64,000 bases of DNA from Histoplasma ohiense (Eukaryota > Ascomycota > Eurotiomycetes > Onygenales > Ajellomycetaceae). Each line of letters opens with the position of its first letter. The stretch's first letter is position 1. The stretch spans positions 1,612,001-1,676,000 of the forward strand of contig JAEVHH010000003.1 of NCBI GenBank assembly GCA_017607445.1. The letters are read 5' to 3'. A program made the position numbers and the translations under genes. The notes under the pieces are model-generated. The model worked only from the letters and a program-made list of their open reading frames with translations, ran no database searches and was not told the DNA's origin. This document shows positions 11,821-22,714 of the stretch, one piece after another.

Positions 11821-14800
11821 TTATTTTTTGTATTTATTATATCCAAATTGAATTTTTTTCCTTTTTTCTCTTTTCTCTGATAAAATTCTTCTAAAAAGAA
11901 TGCATTTGATTGGAGTTTGAATGAGATTTGTGCTTCTAGTGTTTTTTGATTTAAGATTTGTGCTTCTGATGTCTTTTGACTTGAAGTTCATACTTTTGGC
12001 ATTTGGGAGTATGTTGATTTTGTATTTGTCATTCATTTTCTTGTTTGAGGAAGATTTTGAATGTCTGAGTGTTCAATATGTTTTCTTCTGATTTCCATGT
12101 ATCACCACTAGAACTCCAACCTGTTCATCTCACAAGATATTCTGAAGGTTTGTTTTTTTGTTGTCATTTTTCAAGAATTTCTTCAACTTGATATTCTTCT
12201 TTGCTGTTGACAAGTTCTGGTTCTGGTTCTGGTAGAGCTCCATTCCTGCGGTTGTATAGCTTCAATAAAGATATGTGGAATACAGAATGGATGCTTCTAT
12301 ATGAAGATAGCAGTTCTAGTTTGTATGCTTGTTTTCCAATGGTATTCAGAATCTTGAAGGATTCAATATATTTATGATCAAGTTTGCAAACTGGGTGCAG
12401 CAATTGGAGATTTTTTGCATTGAGTATGATATAGTCATCTATTTTAAATTGTTGAAGCTTATGTTTTGCATTGTAATAGATTTTCTGTGTTTGTTGTGTC
12501 TTTTGTAGATTCTTGATGAGCTTATGATGTGTTTCCTTAATATGTTTCACACAGCTAGCAGCATGTATGGCGACTGGTTGTGATGATTTGCTGACATTAA
12601 TTTTCAAATCAGATTGATATCCCATTAAGACTTCTGCAGATGCCATTTCAGTAGAGACATGTTGAGAGGTATTGTAAACAAACTGTATCAGCAGTAGCCA
12701 GCATGCCCAGTTATCTTGATGATAGTTGATAAAGCATTGAAGATAATGCTTCAAGATTTGATTTTGTTGTTCTGTTTGATCATCTGTTTGAGAGTGAAAG
12801 GCTGTTGAAAGTTTCCAGTGTGCATCTAGCATATAACAAAAGATGGACCAATAATGGCTTGTAAACAGCAAACCTCAATTGAATATATGATTTTTGGATA
12901 CTCTGTAAATTGTATAGAACTTGATATAAATGATTTCTGCTAGTTTATCAGCTGTAATGTTTTTGATGCAAGGAATATAGATTGTAAACTTGATATATAT
13001 ATCCACAATCACTAAAATTGCATCATAGATTTGATGGAGGAATGTAGAGGCTGGCAAGTCTGTAATAAAATTCATAGTAATGGACTCAAAAGAATTTGAT
13101 GGTAAGAGAATTGTATTCAATTCTTCATATTGTCTGTGCTGTTTTGGCTTTACTCTTTGACAAGTATCATAAGTGGATATATAATCTTTGATATTTCTGA
13201 CTAGCTCATGTCAATAGTATTTGTCCTGGATGCTGTCTATGGACTTTTTTATACCAAAGTGACCCCTCTGTGAATCATCATGGTTTGCACTGATAATTTC
13301 ATCAATGAGTGCTTTTTGTTGAGGGACATATGCACAATCATCAGCACACAATATATCATTCTCAGAAATTGTCTATAGTATATTTTCAGTGACAGTCATA
13401 TTCTTCTCTTTTATCTTCTCTCTTTGCTCAGCAGCAAAAGAATCAATCTTCTGTGCTTTACTCAGAAATGAGATGAAGGATTCAGACATTTCTGTGTATG
13501 CTGAGTCCTCAAAAATAGCCTTATTGACTGCAATCTGAGGCATATATTGCTCAACATGCAATGAAGGGGAAGAGTTTATGCAAGAGGTAGAAGATGTTGA
13601 TGTATGAAGTACTTTTCACTCATTAAAAAGAGCATTTTGCTCATTAGAGATCCATGCACAGACTACATCAGAAGAAATATTATTTTGAAAAGAAGTATCA
13701 GTTTCTCAGCCTAGTCTAACTTCATGTTTCAGCTTCTGTTGCAGAGTAGATAATATAGTTTGATTATTATAGACCTCACTGTAGTCTGCACAATGACTGA
13801 GCCCATCAGCTGGATTCTTTGATTCAGAGTGGTGCAGTAATACAAAATCATAAGCAGATAAAGCTTCTGCTCATCTGATCTGATGTCTGTTCAGTTTCTT
13901 AGTTGTCATAAAGTACTGCAGATTGGCATGATCAGATCAGATTTGAATTGAATACTGGTTTTTCTTCAGATAGTGTCTTCAATTCTTAAATGCTGCTACA
14001 ATAGTCAAGAGTTCTTTATCATGAGTATCATAATGTGTTTCTGCATCAATCAACTTTCTTGATCAGAAGACAACTGAATGTCAGTGCTCATCATTCTGCA
14101 ACTGTGACAGAATAGCAGTGACTGCAAAAGTGGATGCATCAGATTTGATCTGAATACACTGAGCTGAGTCAAAATGAGCTAATAGAGGAGCACACATAAA
14201 GTGTGATTTGAGCTCATTGAAAGTGTTTTGAGCATCTTCTGTTCATATAAAAGTGGCTTTTCTTTCCCCCTTCTTGCTCCCTTTTGTAAGTTCAAATAAT
14301 GGGGCTGCAATAGAGGAGAAAGACTTAATAAATTGCCAATAGAAATTAGCAAAGCTCAAAAAGAATTGAATCTCTTTAATTGATTTAGATGTAGATCATT
14401 TCACAATAGTGGAGACTCTGTCTGACTTCATCTTGACATCATTTGTATCTATAACAAACCTCAGAAATGAGATCTTGTCCACTTCAAATTCACACTTAGA
14501 GAGTTTTGCAAATAGATTTGCATGCTTGAGATGTTCTAGCATCTTAGTAACATGCACTTTATATTCCTGCTTTGAATTGAAGAATATGAGAATGTCGTTC
14601 AAATAGACAACACAACATATATCCAACAAATCAGACAAGGCATTGTTAATGTATGCTTGAAATGTCACTGAAGCATTAGCTAGTTCAAATGACATAACTA
14701 CATATTCAAAATGTCTATATCTTATTCTAAAGGCTGTCTTCCAACAGTCTTTTGTCACTATAAGTATGTGGTGATAGACATCTCAAAGGTCCAGCTTAGT

Positions 14801-15740
14801 GAATACCTTGGCTTTTGAAAATCTATCAAGTAATTCACTTATTAGAGACAGAGGGTATTGATTCTTGATGATGATTCAATTTAACTCTTGATAGTCTACA
14901 CAAAGACAGAGTCCACCATTTTTTTTGGGGACAAAGAGAATTGATACACCAGTCAGGCTACTGAACAGTTGTATCCACTCTTTATCTAATGCATTTTTTA
15001 AATATTCTCTTAGAGCAGCTAACTCAGTTTCAGAGAGATTGTATATTGACATAAAGAGAGATTGTGTATCAGACTTGAGATCTATGCAGTGTTTCATCTC
15101 TTCTGATCTTTTCACACTTATAGCAGCTTCTTCTGAGAAGATATGCATGTATGGCATGATATAATTGAGTAGATTGATCAGCAAGTCTGAATACACAGCT
15201 GAGAATATGTGTGAAGCATGCTTTGAGTCTTTTGAATGTTCTGTAGATAATACTACAAACATTTCTACTCTAGCTTCTGTGAGAACTTCAGCTAAGACAT
15301 CTTGTTCAGAAATAATTTGAGACTGTTGTTCATCTTCAGAGCTTCTAAAGAAGAATTGTTCATCTGATCAATCTATAAGAGGATTTGTTTATCTTAATCA
15401 AGGAAATTCTAATACAAGATTGTAGTTCTCCATCTTCATTGTATGGAAGGAATGAGATGTCTGCTGTGCATTACTCTTGTGATCAGTGACAGTAGTTGCA
15501 ATGTTATACTCTCCAAAGGAGCACATTATACATCCATCAATCAACTTGATCATTTTGATTTTGTGGTGAGCAGCTTCTAGATTGTGATCCTTTGCTCAAA
15601 ATTCATTGACACAGTTCACTTCTGATTCAGAATCTACTAGTGCAAGCACTTTTTGCAGATTCTTAGATGTAGCAAGTTCCACTGTGACAGTGAAGCTTAA
15701 GATGTTTTTGTATTGACTTTCCACACTTATGACTGTCATT
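11821..15740 (-). pseudogene. A2 pol: protease, RT, RNase H, integrase, chromodomain
   Basis: Polyprotein segment downstream of gag. The protease has LVDSESEVN at about 15640-15600. RT extends roughly 15262-14400, with YLND at 14605-14594 where A1 keeps YLDD, so the catalytic Asp is lost by G-to-A. RNase H lies near 14150-13790. The integrase zinc region has H-x-H and C-x2-C-Q around 13330-13150. The core has a MNFITDL Asp, a VIVDIY Asp and a long open stretch 12871-12164. A chromodomain (EYLVR) lies near 12150-12060. A Lys/Asn-rich tail ends at 11821. Far fewer stops than in A1 make this the best template for the family. Confidence 0.92.
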
Positions 15741-17091
15741 GTGAGCTGAATGATGTGTCTTAAGTGTTTTTTGAGTTCTTTGAGTTCTTTGTGTCTTTTG
15801 TATTGGGTTTTGAGTCAGACTTGGTGTTTTTGGATTTGTCTTTGGGTCATTTGAAACACAAATCGATGGTATGTCCTGGTTGCTTGCAATAACAGCAATA
15901 TTTCAATTGGGTGGAGTCATTGAACTTTGTAGTGTCATTTCATCTGCATTTGTTTTGTGATCTATTATCAGCATTATTTCTGTTGTTAAAGCTTTGAGTG
16001 GGGTTTTTGAAATTTGACTTCTCTTTAAGCTTCTTCTGTCTCTCTGGCAGATTTGATTCTGCCATTGCAAGTTTATGTAGAGTGGCATCATAGCTTAACT
16101 CTTCCAATTTGGTTGCATATTTGTTGAATTCTCAGTGAATGGAAGGTAGAACTTTCATATAGAGGTGTGATTTTCAATGATATTTGCTATAAGAATGCTG
16201 CAGATGCTCTTCAATTGATTGTAAGTGTGAAGCAAATTGTTGAACTATCTGATCTTCTTGTTGCTCTGTTTTTCAGTACTGTCTATTGGCATCTCAGAAA
16301 CTTCTATCTGGATTGATGACTTGACATTGCATCCAACTAACAAATTCTTCCCATGGTGGCAAAGTCCACATATCATGTGTATGTTGATACCAATGTTGTT
16401 GCATCTTGACATTGAAATGAGTAACAGCTTCAATGATCTTTTGATGATTGTGTTTGTTGTAGTAATCAAGATCACTGACATGGAAAGCAATAGCAGCTGT
16501 AACAAAGTTTTCAAATTCTTTCATACTTTGATCTCAGAACTTTTCCACATCTCTCTGAGAAGAGTGATCACTCATGCTGAGATCTCAAAGTTCTAATTGT
16601 CAAAGTGGTATCTGACTACATCTTCCACTGACAGTAGTCACAGCACTTTTCACTAAGATGTTGAATACTTGTAGTGTGACTTTCAGTGGTCTGAGAATAC
16701 TGATGGTGTTATCACAGTTATCATTCACACTAGTTGCATCTCTATCATGGTTCAGATACACTTCTAGTGTATTTCAGATGACTGAAATTGTTTCATTCAA
16801 TTCTTGTAGTAAAGTATCACACTGCTGTTGAAGTTCTTGCAATTCTTTCTCAGTCTGTAATTTTTTGATTCTTCTGATCACAGCTATCTTCTCAGTCTCA
16901 ATTGCACTGAGATCTTCAGAAGAGATATCCTCTTCTGAACTATACTCAGAGTCTGATTTCATAGAGAAAGATGATGCTTGTTGCACACTTTCAGTGGCAG
17001 AAGTGTGTGTTTCGCAGTTTTCTTTCATGATGTTTGTTGCTTCAGATTCAGCAGTAGCATGAGTACAGTGAATGCTGTGGGTAGAGGTCAT
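15741..17091 (-). pseudogene. A2 gag with CCHC zinc knuckle
   Basis: Capsid/nucleocapsid precursor. It starts at ATG 17091 (MTSTHSIHC), 48 bases after the 5' LTR. An acidic Ser/Glu-rich region is followed by a probable coiled coil (LQTEKELQELQQQCDTLLQEL). The capsid-like region includes a long open stretch with HDMWTLPPWEEFVSW near 16400. A CCHC knuckle, C-x2-C-x4-H-x4-C (CYCKQPGHTIDLC), lies near 15900-15855. A basic Lys/Ser/Asn tail follows. About eight in-frame stops occur, mostly TGA. A4 (58456) and A3 (39439) carry the same protein. Confidence 0.85.
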
Positions 17092-17124
17092 GACTATTAC
17101 TCAACAGATCATCTCTTGAAGATT

Positions 17125-17138
17125 GAGTGATTAGAAAC
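17125..17138 (-). promoter_or_regulatory. Candidate primer-binding site of A2
   Basis: On the minus strand GTTTCTAATCACTC directly follows the 5' LTR. It lacks the TGG expected of a tRNA-primed site. Its CTAATCACT is complementary to AGTGATTAG, found inside family LTRs. Confidence 0.5.
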
Positions 17139-17416
17139 TGTGAGATGTAGTGACAGTGTGAAGAGTAACAGTAGAAGATAGTTTATAGTGTAGCAGAGAT
17201 AATAGTAATATATTGTAGAGTGTAATATAGTAGTGTAATGTAGTGTAGTGTAGTGTAGTGTAGCTAATTGCTAAGGAAGAAAAGAAAGAGAAAGAAGATG
17301 TGCGAAATACATACATCGATATATATATACATATAGAAATAGCGGTAGCGAGAGTATAATGGAAAGAGGTAAGAATAAGCGAAGATAATAAGGAAATAAT
17401 AAACGAGTGCATTACA
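17139..17416 (-). repeat. 5' LTR of A2
   Basis: 278 bp, the pair of 9956-10233. On the minus strand it starts TGTAATGCACTC and ends CTCACA. Its primer-like site reads AGCAATTAG (17272-17264), decayed from AGCGATTAG. Confidence 0.94.
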
Positions 17417-17421
17417 ACAAC

Positions 17422-20318
17422 TTATCTTCATCAGATATGATAGACAAAAACAAACTGTAATCACTTAGAATAGTATCTATGAACAACTCTGCAAAATCAG
17501 AAGCAGTAATTGAAGTCATGTAAGAAAAGTACTTAGCTAGTTTAGTATAGCAGTTCAGTATAATCAAAATACTATCATAGATGATTTCTTTTCAAATTAC
17601 TGATGATAATTCAATGATGAAATTCATAGCAAGAGAACTGAATAATCTAGTAGATATAGAAATTTTGATAAGTTGTCTGTATGATTTATATCTTTTAGCT
17701 TTAACATGCTGGCAGATATCACACTCTCTGATGTATGTTTTGATGTCTTTTTGAAGTGTATTTCAGTAATATTTGTGATGTAGAAGCTCTAAGATTCTGG
17801 CAATATCAAAGTGATCTGTTCAGAGATCATCATAATGTATTTGTAATAACTTCTGAGTGATTGCTTTGCTAGAGAGAATGTAGATAGCATGATTGTGATG
17901 TAGAAGTCCACAATCTTCATCTACTTATCAGATGATTGAAAGATCTCTGAAGATATCAGAGACTTCTCTAAGAGTTTCAGACTCTACACTATTTTCAACT
18001 TTTTGACTTTGAGTTACAGTAAAGACATCCCTCTTCTGTAATTCTTTAATGAAGTTTAGAAGTCAATTAGTAGATGATTCATGATCTGTTTCATTCTCAG
18101 CAGCTTTCATTACTGCTAGATATGGCACAAGAAGTTCATGATCTTCAGTGTCAGTTTCAAAGAAATCTCAGAAACAAGAATACTCTACAGAACAATCTGA
18201 GTTTCTCTGTATTGAAGATGATTCAGTATCTACTAAGCTGTTCTGATCAGAGTCATGAAGTCTCTGATGAATTTTTTTCTATAGAATCAGCAGCATTGAC
18301 AGCTTTGAGTCTACATCTTCAGAGGAAATAATATAGTCCAGATGTCTTGAAGATGGATTGATGAGATTTAATCATTCTGATTGATAGATCATATAGAAAT
18401 CATAAGCAGATAGCTCTTTCATTCAATACACTTGACAGTTGTTCAAGCTTTTGATACTAAGAAAGTATTTCAGATTATCATGGTCAGTTATAATCTGAAT
18501 TGAGTATGAATTGCCTTGCAGATAGTGTCACCAGTGGCGAAATGATGTCACTATAATCAGAAGTTTCAAATCATGAATGTCATAATTTCTAGAAGCTTCA
18601 GAAAGCTTCTGTGAAAAGAATGCAATAAGCCTTCACTCTTTTCTTTGAGTAGACATCAAATTATCTATGTTTTTGCTTCATTCTGATGCTATTTCCATAG
18701 CTTCTTGATAGATTTCTGGTACTGATTCTAGATATTGAGATAGAATATCAGCAATTTCATTCTTGCTTGCATCTGTTTTGACTTAGATTTTCTTCTGTGG
18801 ATCATAATGAATCAGTAGAATAGCTTGTGCAAATGCTTCTTTCAAATTTACAAAAGCTTTTCTTACTGAATCACTAAGTTGGAACTTAGTTTGCTTATTC
18901 ATAGCATTTTGAAGAAGATCTGTAAGAGATGCAGCTATTTGTGAAAAAGCATATATGAATCTGCAATAAAAGTTTGCAAATTCTATGAAAATCTGAATAT
19001 CACAGACATCTTTAGATTCTGATCAATTTAAAATAGTTTCAACTCAGTTGTGATCCATGGCTATATCAGTAGATGATACAATATAGCCAAGAAATTCAAC
19101 CTCAGTAGTGAAAAAGATACATTTGCTTTTCTTAGCATAAAGTCAATATTTTCATAAGCATTTGAAGATTAATCAGAGATGTTTTGTATGATCTTCAGTA
19201 TTTTGAGAATAGATAAGAATGTCATCAAGATAAACAATGCAACAGATATCAACTAGACCTTTCAGCACTTCATTGATATAAGATTGAAATGTAGCAGAAG
19301 CATTACAGAGTCTCATAGACATAACTCAGAATTTGTAGCTGCTGTATTGAGTTTGAAATACTGTTTTCCATTCATCTCTTTCTACTATTTATATACAGTA
19401 GTAGACATCTTGGAGATCTATTTTAGAGAAGATGATAGCACTCTGTAATTGATCTAACATTTCTTCAATGTGGGGGATTAAATATCAATTCTTTATAGTT
19501 ATCTTGTTAAGACCTCAATAATCTATGCAAAGGTGTAGAGTTCCATCCTTTTTCTTTGCAAATATAATAGATGCAGCAGCAGGGCTCTTTGTAGAACAAA
19601 CTCACTGCTGTGACAGCATTTCTTCTAGATATTTGCATAAGACATCTAGTTCTGCTATTGAGAGATTGTATAAAGATTCATAAGAGGGTTTCTTTTCATC
19701 TTGCAATCAAATATAATGTGATATGATGGGATTCTCATTCAACTTGGCTGCTGCTTCAGCAGAAAAGATATCTTTAAATTCAGTTAAGAGATCTTGTAGA
19801 TTTTGAGATAAAGTAGTTTTGTTAATAGAATATAGTTGTTCTGAAGAAGATTTGATATTGCTGTCTCAAAAGTAGAGTGATGTTGTAGATGTTTCTTGTA
19901 TAGAACAGATAAATTCTTCTGATTCTGTTATTTCAATTCTAGTATCTTCAATTCAATATCACCATGATAATGCTTTTCAATCAATTAAAGAATTGACTGT
20001 TTGTAATTATGAAAGATCTAGATAAAGATCTTCATCTACTAGATTAACAGAATGAAAGCTAAGTTTGCTTGCTCAAGTTTCATCTAGCTCATCAATGGCT
20101 CTATGAATAGCATTAACAATGTCATATCAATATTCTTATCATTCATCAGAATATTGCACTTGAGATGGTGGTTCAATCTGTTTCCATTCTTTAGAAGTAG
20201 CATAAGTATGAGAGATATAATTGAAATCTGCTTCAGAATTGACTAGGCATTGAATTGACTCAGAATCATTAGAGATGTCTAGTTGAATAGTGATGTACAT
20301 ATGGAATCTATCATCTAG
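17422..20318 (-). pseudogene. Element C pol, 5' part: protease, RT, RNase H, integrase start
   Basis: Follows gag on the minus strand. A protease-like region lies at about 20270-19900. The RT region (about 19700-18950) keeps an intact YLDD at 19232-19221 within VYLDDILIYSQ. RNase H is near 18750-18350. An open stretch without clear homology lies about 18330-18070. The integrase zinc region lies near 17900-17690, and the start of the core runs to the A2 insertion. The reading resumes at 9950. Numerous TGA and TAA stops are present, and base composition is more AT-rich than A2, consistent with an older insertion. Confidence 0.85.
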
Positions 20319-21245
20319 TCACTTCTCATCATTCTGAGTTTCAGTGATATGAGCTATCACAGATGTGGGTTTCAGTTTGTCTGTGATTTGAGTTTGTTTT
20401 TTCTTTTTATTACAATTCTTAAGAAGATGATCTGCTTTCTCACAGAATAGACAAAGATTATTATTTATGTGATATTGATATTTCTTTATGATAAGCTTTT
20501 CAGCTGAGGTTAGATTCTGTTGAGCCTTCAAAAAAAAGCTGTCAGAGAACTGCTTGATTCTGTGTTTGTCATCACTTTTCTGATATCTATTTTGTGAAGA
20601 GAATTTTTATTTGTTGTTACTCCTTCTAGCATGACTTCTATTAACAGCTTGAATTCAAGCAACTAGCACAATCAATTTGACTTGATTGATAGAAGAATCA
20701 TAGTGAGTTTGAATTTAATCTTGTATTGCTGATGATAATTTAGTAAAGAATAATTGAGCAAATAGTTCTTCTATATTGATTGCTAGATCATCACAAATCT
20801 CATTAAATCTGAAGACAAATTGTTGAACTGATTGGTTCAGTAGTTGTTTTAATTCTTCAAAGTGAATTGCTGCTGTAAAGCTGCAGTTGTGGACATTCTT
20901 CAGATCATTGTGCAGAAATTTCTTAAAGTTCTTTCATGAGAAAGATTGATTTAATCTTTCAAGCTCTCTTTCTTTAGTAGCTCAAGTAGTTTCAATTGTT
21001 TTCTGTAATCATTCTGAAGCATAAATGATCTTGACTTCATCAGTATTGTATTGAGTTGAGTTCAACTTATATATGCATTTGAGAGCTCTTATGAATATAT
21101 GGTATTCATGTAGATTGCTGTCATAATAGACAGATGAATCAGCAAGCTGAATTTCTCACTGATTAGCTGAGACAGATATTGCAGATGCTGCTAGCTCAAC
21201 AACTGCTGATTGAGAAGTATTCAAGAGTGAATCAGCCTCAGACAT
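20319..21245 (-). pseudogene. Element C gag with CCHC zinc knuckle
   Basis: Starts at ATG 21245 (MSEADSLLNTSQSAVVELAA), about 50 bases inside the 5' LTR. The central part is capsid-like (EYHIFIRALKCIYKLNS). The C-terminal open stretch 20531-20319 contains C-x2-C-x4-H-x4-C (CLFCEKADHLLKNC) followed by a Lys run, typical of the nucleocapsid. In-frame TGA stops occur where Arg or Trp is expected. The zinc knuckle sequence differs from A and B, so C is a separate family. Confidence 0.82.
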
Positions 21246-21297
21246 GATGATTAGAATACTCAATTCTTGAAAAGATAAGGGATTGAGTGGATCAAAC

Positions 21298-21679
21298 TGT
21301 AAGCAGTGGTATGAGAATTAGCTGCTTATATCACAAAAAGTTCTTAAGACTCTGCAAGGATTAAGTTGTAGAAGATAATACAGTAATATATTGAAGAAGA
21401 TTTGAATTAATATTGATATTGTAGAACATAGAAGTCAAATTAAAACAGAATAATCTGCTGACCTTTAGAAGATTGAGTCAGCTGCTATCTATATACACAG
21501 TATTGTAAACAGATCAAACTTGCTATGATGTAGATGGTGTAGTATGATGCAAATGGCAAGATAATGCCTTGATTTCAAATCTGATATGATGTTGATGGTG
21601 CTATGTTCAGTGATGTCATATCTTTAGAGCAATCGCCAATTTCGGCCTAGCACTGATAACTTAGTGCGGGTTTCTTACA
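21298..21679 (-). repeat. 5' LTR of element C
   Basis: 382 bp, matching 6789-7170 and 7177-7558. On the minus strand it is followed by GTTTGATCCACTC as the start of the internal region. I found no internal complement to this in the LTR, so its priming mode is open. Confidence 0.92.
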
Positions 21680-21684
21680 ACAAG

Positions 21685-22080
21685 ATAAATGATACTAAAC
21701 TCTATTTTAATACCCACATTAAACAGAAATAATTGAATTTTGTATCATTGTATAAGAGACATGAAGAAGCAACATCATTGACTTTTGATGATATACTATT
21801 ATATCTAGAAATACAAATTAACAATTCACAGAATCAGCATTGATTGATGAATCAAAAGTTTCAAAATACAAAACAATAAAAATAACAATCAATATATAAT
21901 TTCTCTAAATATCTCAAAAACTGAGAATACTACTTACTCTTATATAGTGAAGAACAAAGAATGAATAATTTATATAGTAAGATATTGAAGATACTACACA
22001 CTGAACTCAACTATTGAAATCAAGAATCTCAGAACTACAAAGAGTTGCTTCAAACTCTACAGACTTTTAAGAAAAATATA
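21685..22080 (+). pseudogene. B0 gag, continuation after element C
   Basis: Begins with the ACAAG target copy and continues the gag reading found uninterrupted at about 28076-28475 in B1 and 42400-42795 in B2 (capsid-like region with EYYLLLYSEEQRMNN). It breaks off at 22080. There B1 and B2 continue with a CTGAAGTGACAGC-like sequence, whereas here an unrelated tRNA-like block starts. Confidence 0.8.
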
Positions 22081-22447
22081 GCCCGTGTGACACAGTTGAT
22101 AAAACTGTTACTCAAGATAGCACTGTTAGATGTGCTGTAGATTCAAATTCTGCTGCTGATAAGATCTCATTTTGAGCCACTTCATACCCATGAAGGCCTC
22201 TGTGATCAGAGGTCAAGTCTAGTGAGGCAGTGCTGACAGAGATGCTGCTTGACAGTGGTGAGAATGATAGCCACTGAAAGTCACACTCATTAGTGCCAAG
22301 CAGCTTCTCTGTCACTAGTGCTGATCTAAGCAAGATCTGATGATTACAAAGGGTTGAGTATAGAGTGCTTATACATACTAACATCTGCCAAGACTCTCAG
22401 CATCTAGAGGGCCACTTCAACAACAGAGAATGATTTTAAAAACCATC
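22081..22447 (+). repeat. tRNA-like SINE candidate
   Basis: The block begins GCCCGTGTGACACAGTTGAT and about 45 bases later reads AGATTCAAATTCTGCTGC. These look like a decayed RNA polymerase III A box (TGGCNCAGTTGGT type) and B box (GGTTCGAATCC type) at tRNA spacing. No sequence of elements A to G matches the remaining 280 bases. It may be a SINE inserted in B0 gag and then cut by Copia D, or an old fragment of unknown type. I see no clear target duplication and no poly-A tail. Confidence 0.45.
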
Positions 22448-22714
22448 TGTCGGAACTGAATAAGTCCGAATATTGCTTCAATTACTGAATATCAACAAAA
22501 TGAATTGAATTGCTTATTCTAATTCTGATAATTACATGACATTTAGACAGTATTTATAGGGAAGAGTATGCTTGCTTACATAATCAAGATATTGTTGAGT
22601 AATAGTTGATCATTGATAAGTTTTAAACATGGTGACATTTCATGTTATTCTAGAATCTTTGATAATATAACTTATCAAGTTCTTGATTAAAGTTATCAAG
22701 TTCTTGATTCAACA
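22448..22714 (-). repeat. 3' LTR of Copia D
   Basis: 267 bp. On the minus strand it starts TGTTGAATC and ends GTTCCGACA. On the minus strand it is preceded by the purine-rich GAAGAGGGTA (22715-22726). No second copy is in the window, so the right boundary is set by the tract and the TG...CA ends. Confidence 0.65.

Larger units (their letters stand above)
9956..17416 (-). mobile_element. Element A copy 2 (A2), complete Ty3/gypsy chromovirus
   Basis: The best-preserved A copy, 7461 bp, with both LTRs of 278 bp. Target duplication ACAAC lies at 9951-9955 and 17417-17421. Order on the minus strand: 5' LTR, primer-site candidate, gag, pol, spacer, antisense gene region, polypurine tract, 3' LTR. 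Positions 10252-10766 are the upstream region of the antisense gene. Positions 11501-11820 are the spacer between the convergent genes and carry GA/CT-rich tracts. Confidence 0.95.
6789..21679 (-). mobile_element. Element C, Ty3/gypsy chromovirus, interrupted by A2
   Basis: On the minus strand: 5' LTR 21679-21298, gag, pol (cut by A2), chromodomain, an antisense gene on the plus strand, a polypurine tract, a 3' LTR at 7558-7177 and an extra LTR at 7170-6789. The flanks ATAAG (6784-6788) and ACAAG (21680-21684) are a 5-bp target duplication differing by one transition. Without A2 the element is about 7.4 kb. Positions 7571-8187 and 8815-9164 hold nothing recognisable beyond the antisense gene's possible leader and a spacer. 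Confidence 0.9.
6039..22080 (+). mobile_element. Element B copy 0 (B0), Ty3/gypsy, split by element C, 3' part lost or outside
   Basis: It begins with a 271-bp LTR directly after ATACT (6034-6038). A gag start follows at 6396. Element C breaks it at 6789, and it resumes at 21685 in the same gag reading, up to 22080 where an unrelated SINE-like block begins. The remaining gag and the pol are not in the window. Confidence 0.88.

Noticed and set aside
22112..22384. 90-codon open frame on the minus strand in the SINE-like block
   Set aside because: No recognisable domain, isolated, and it overlaps the tRNA-like promoter region. Taken as chance.
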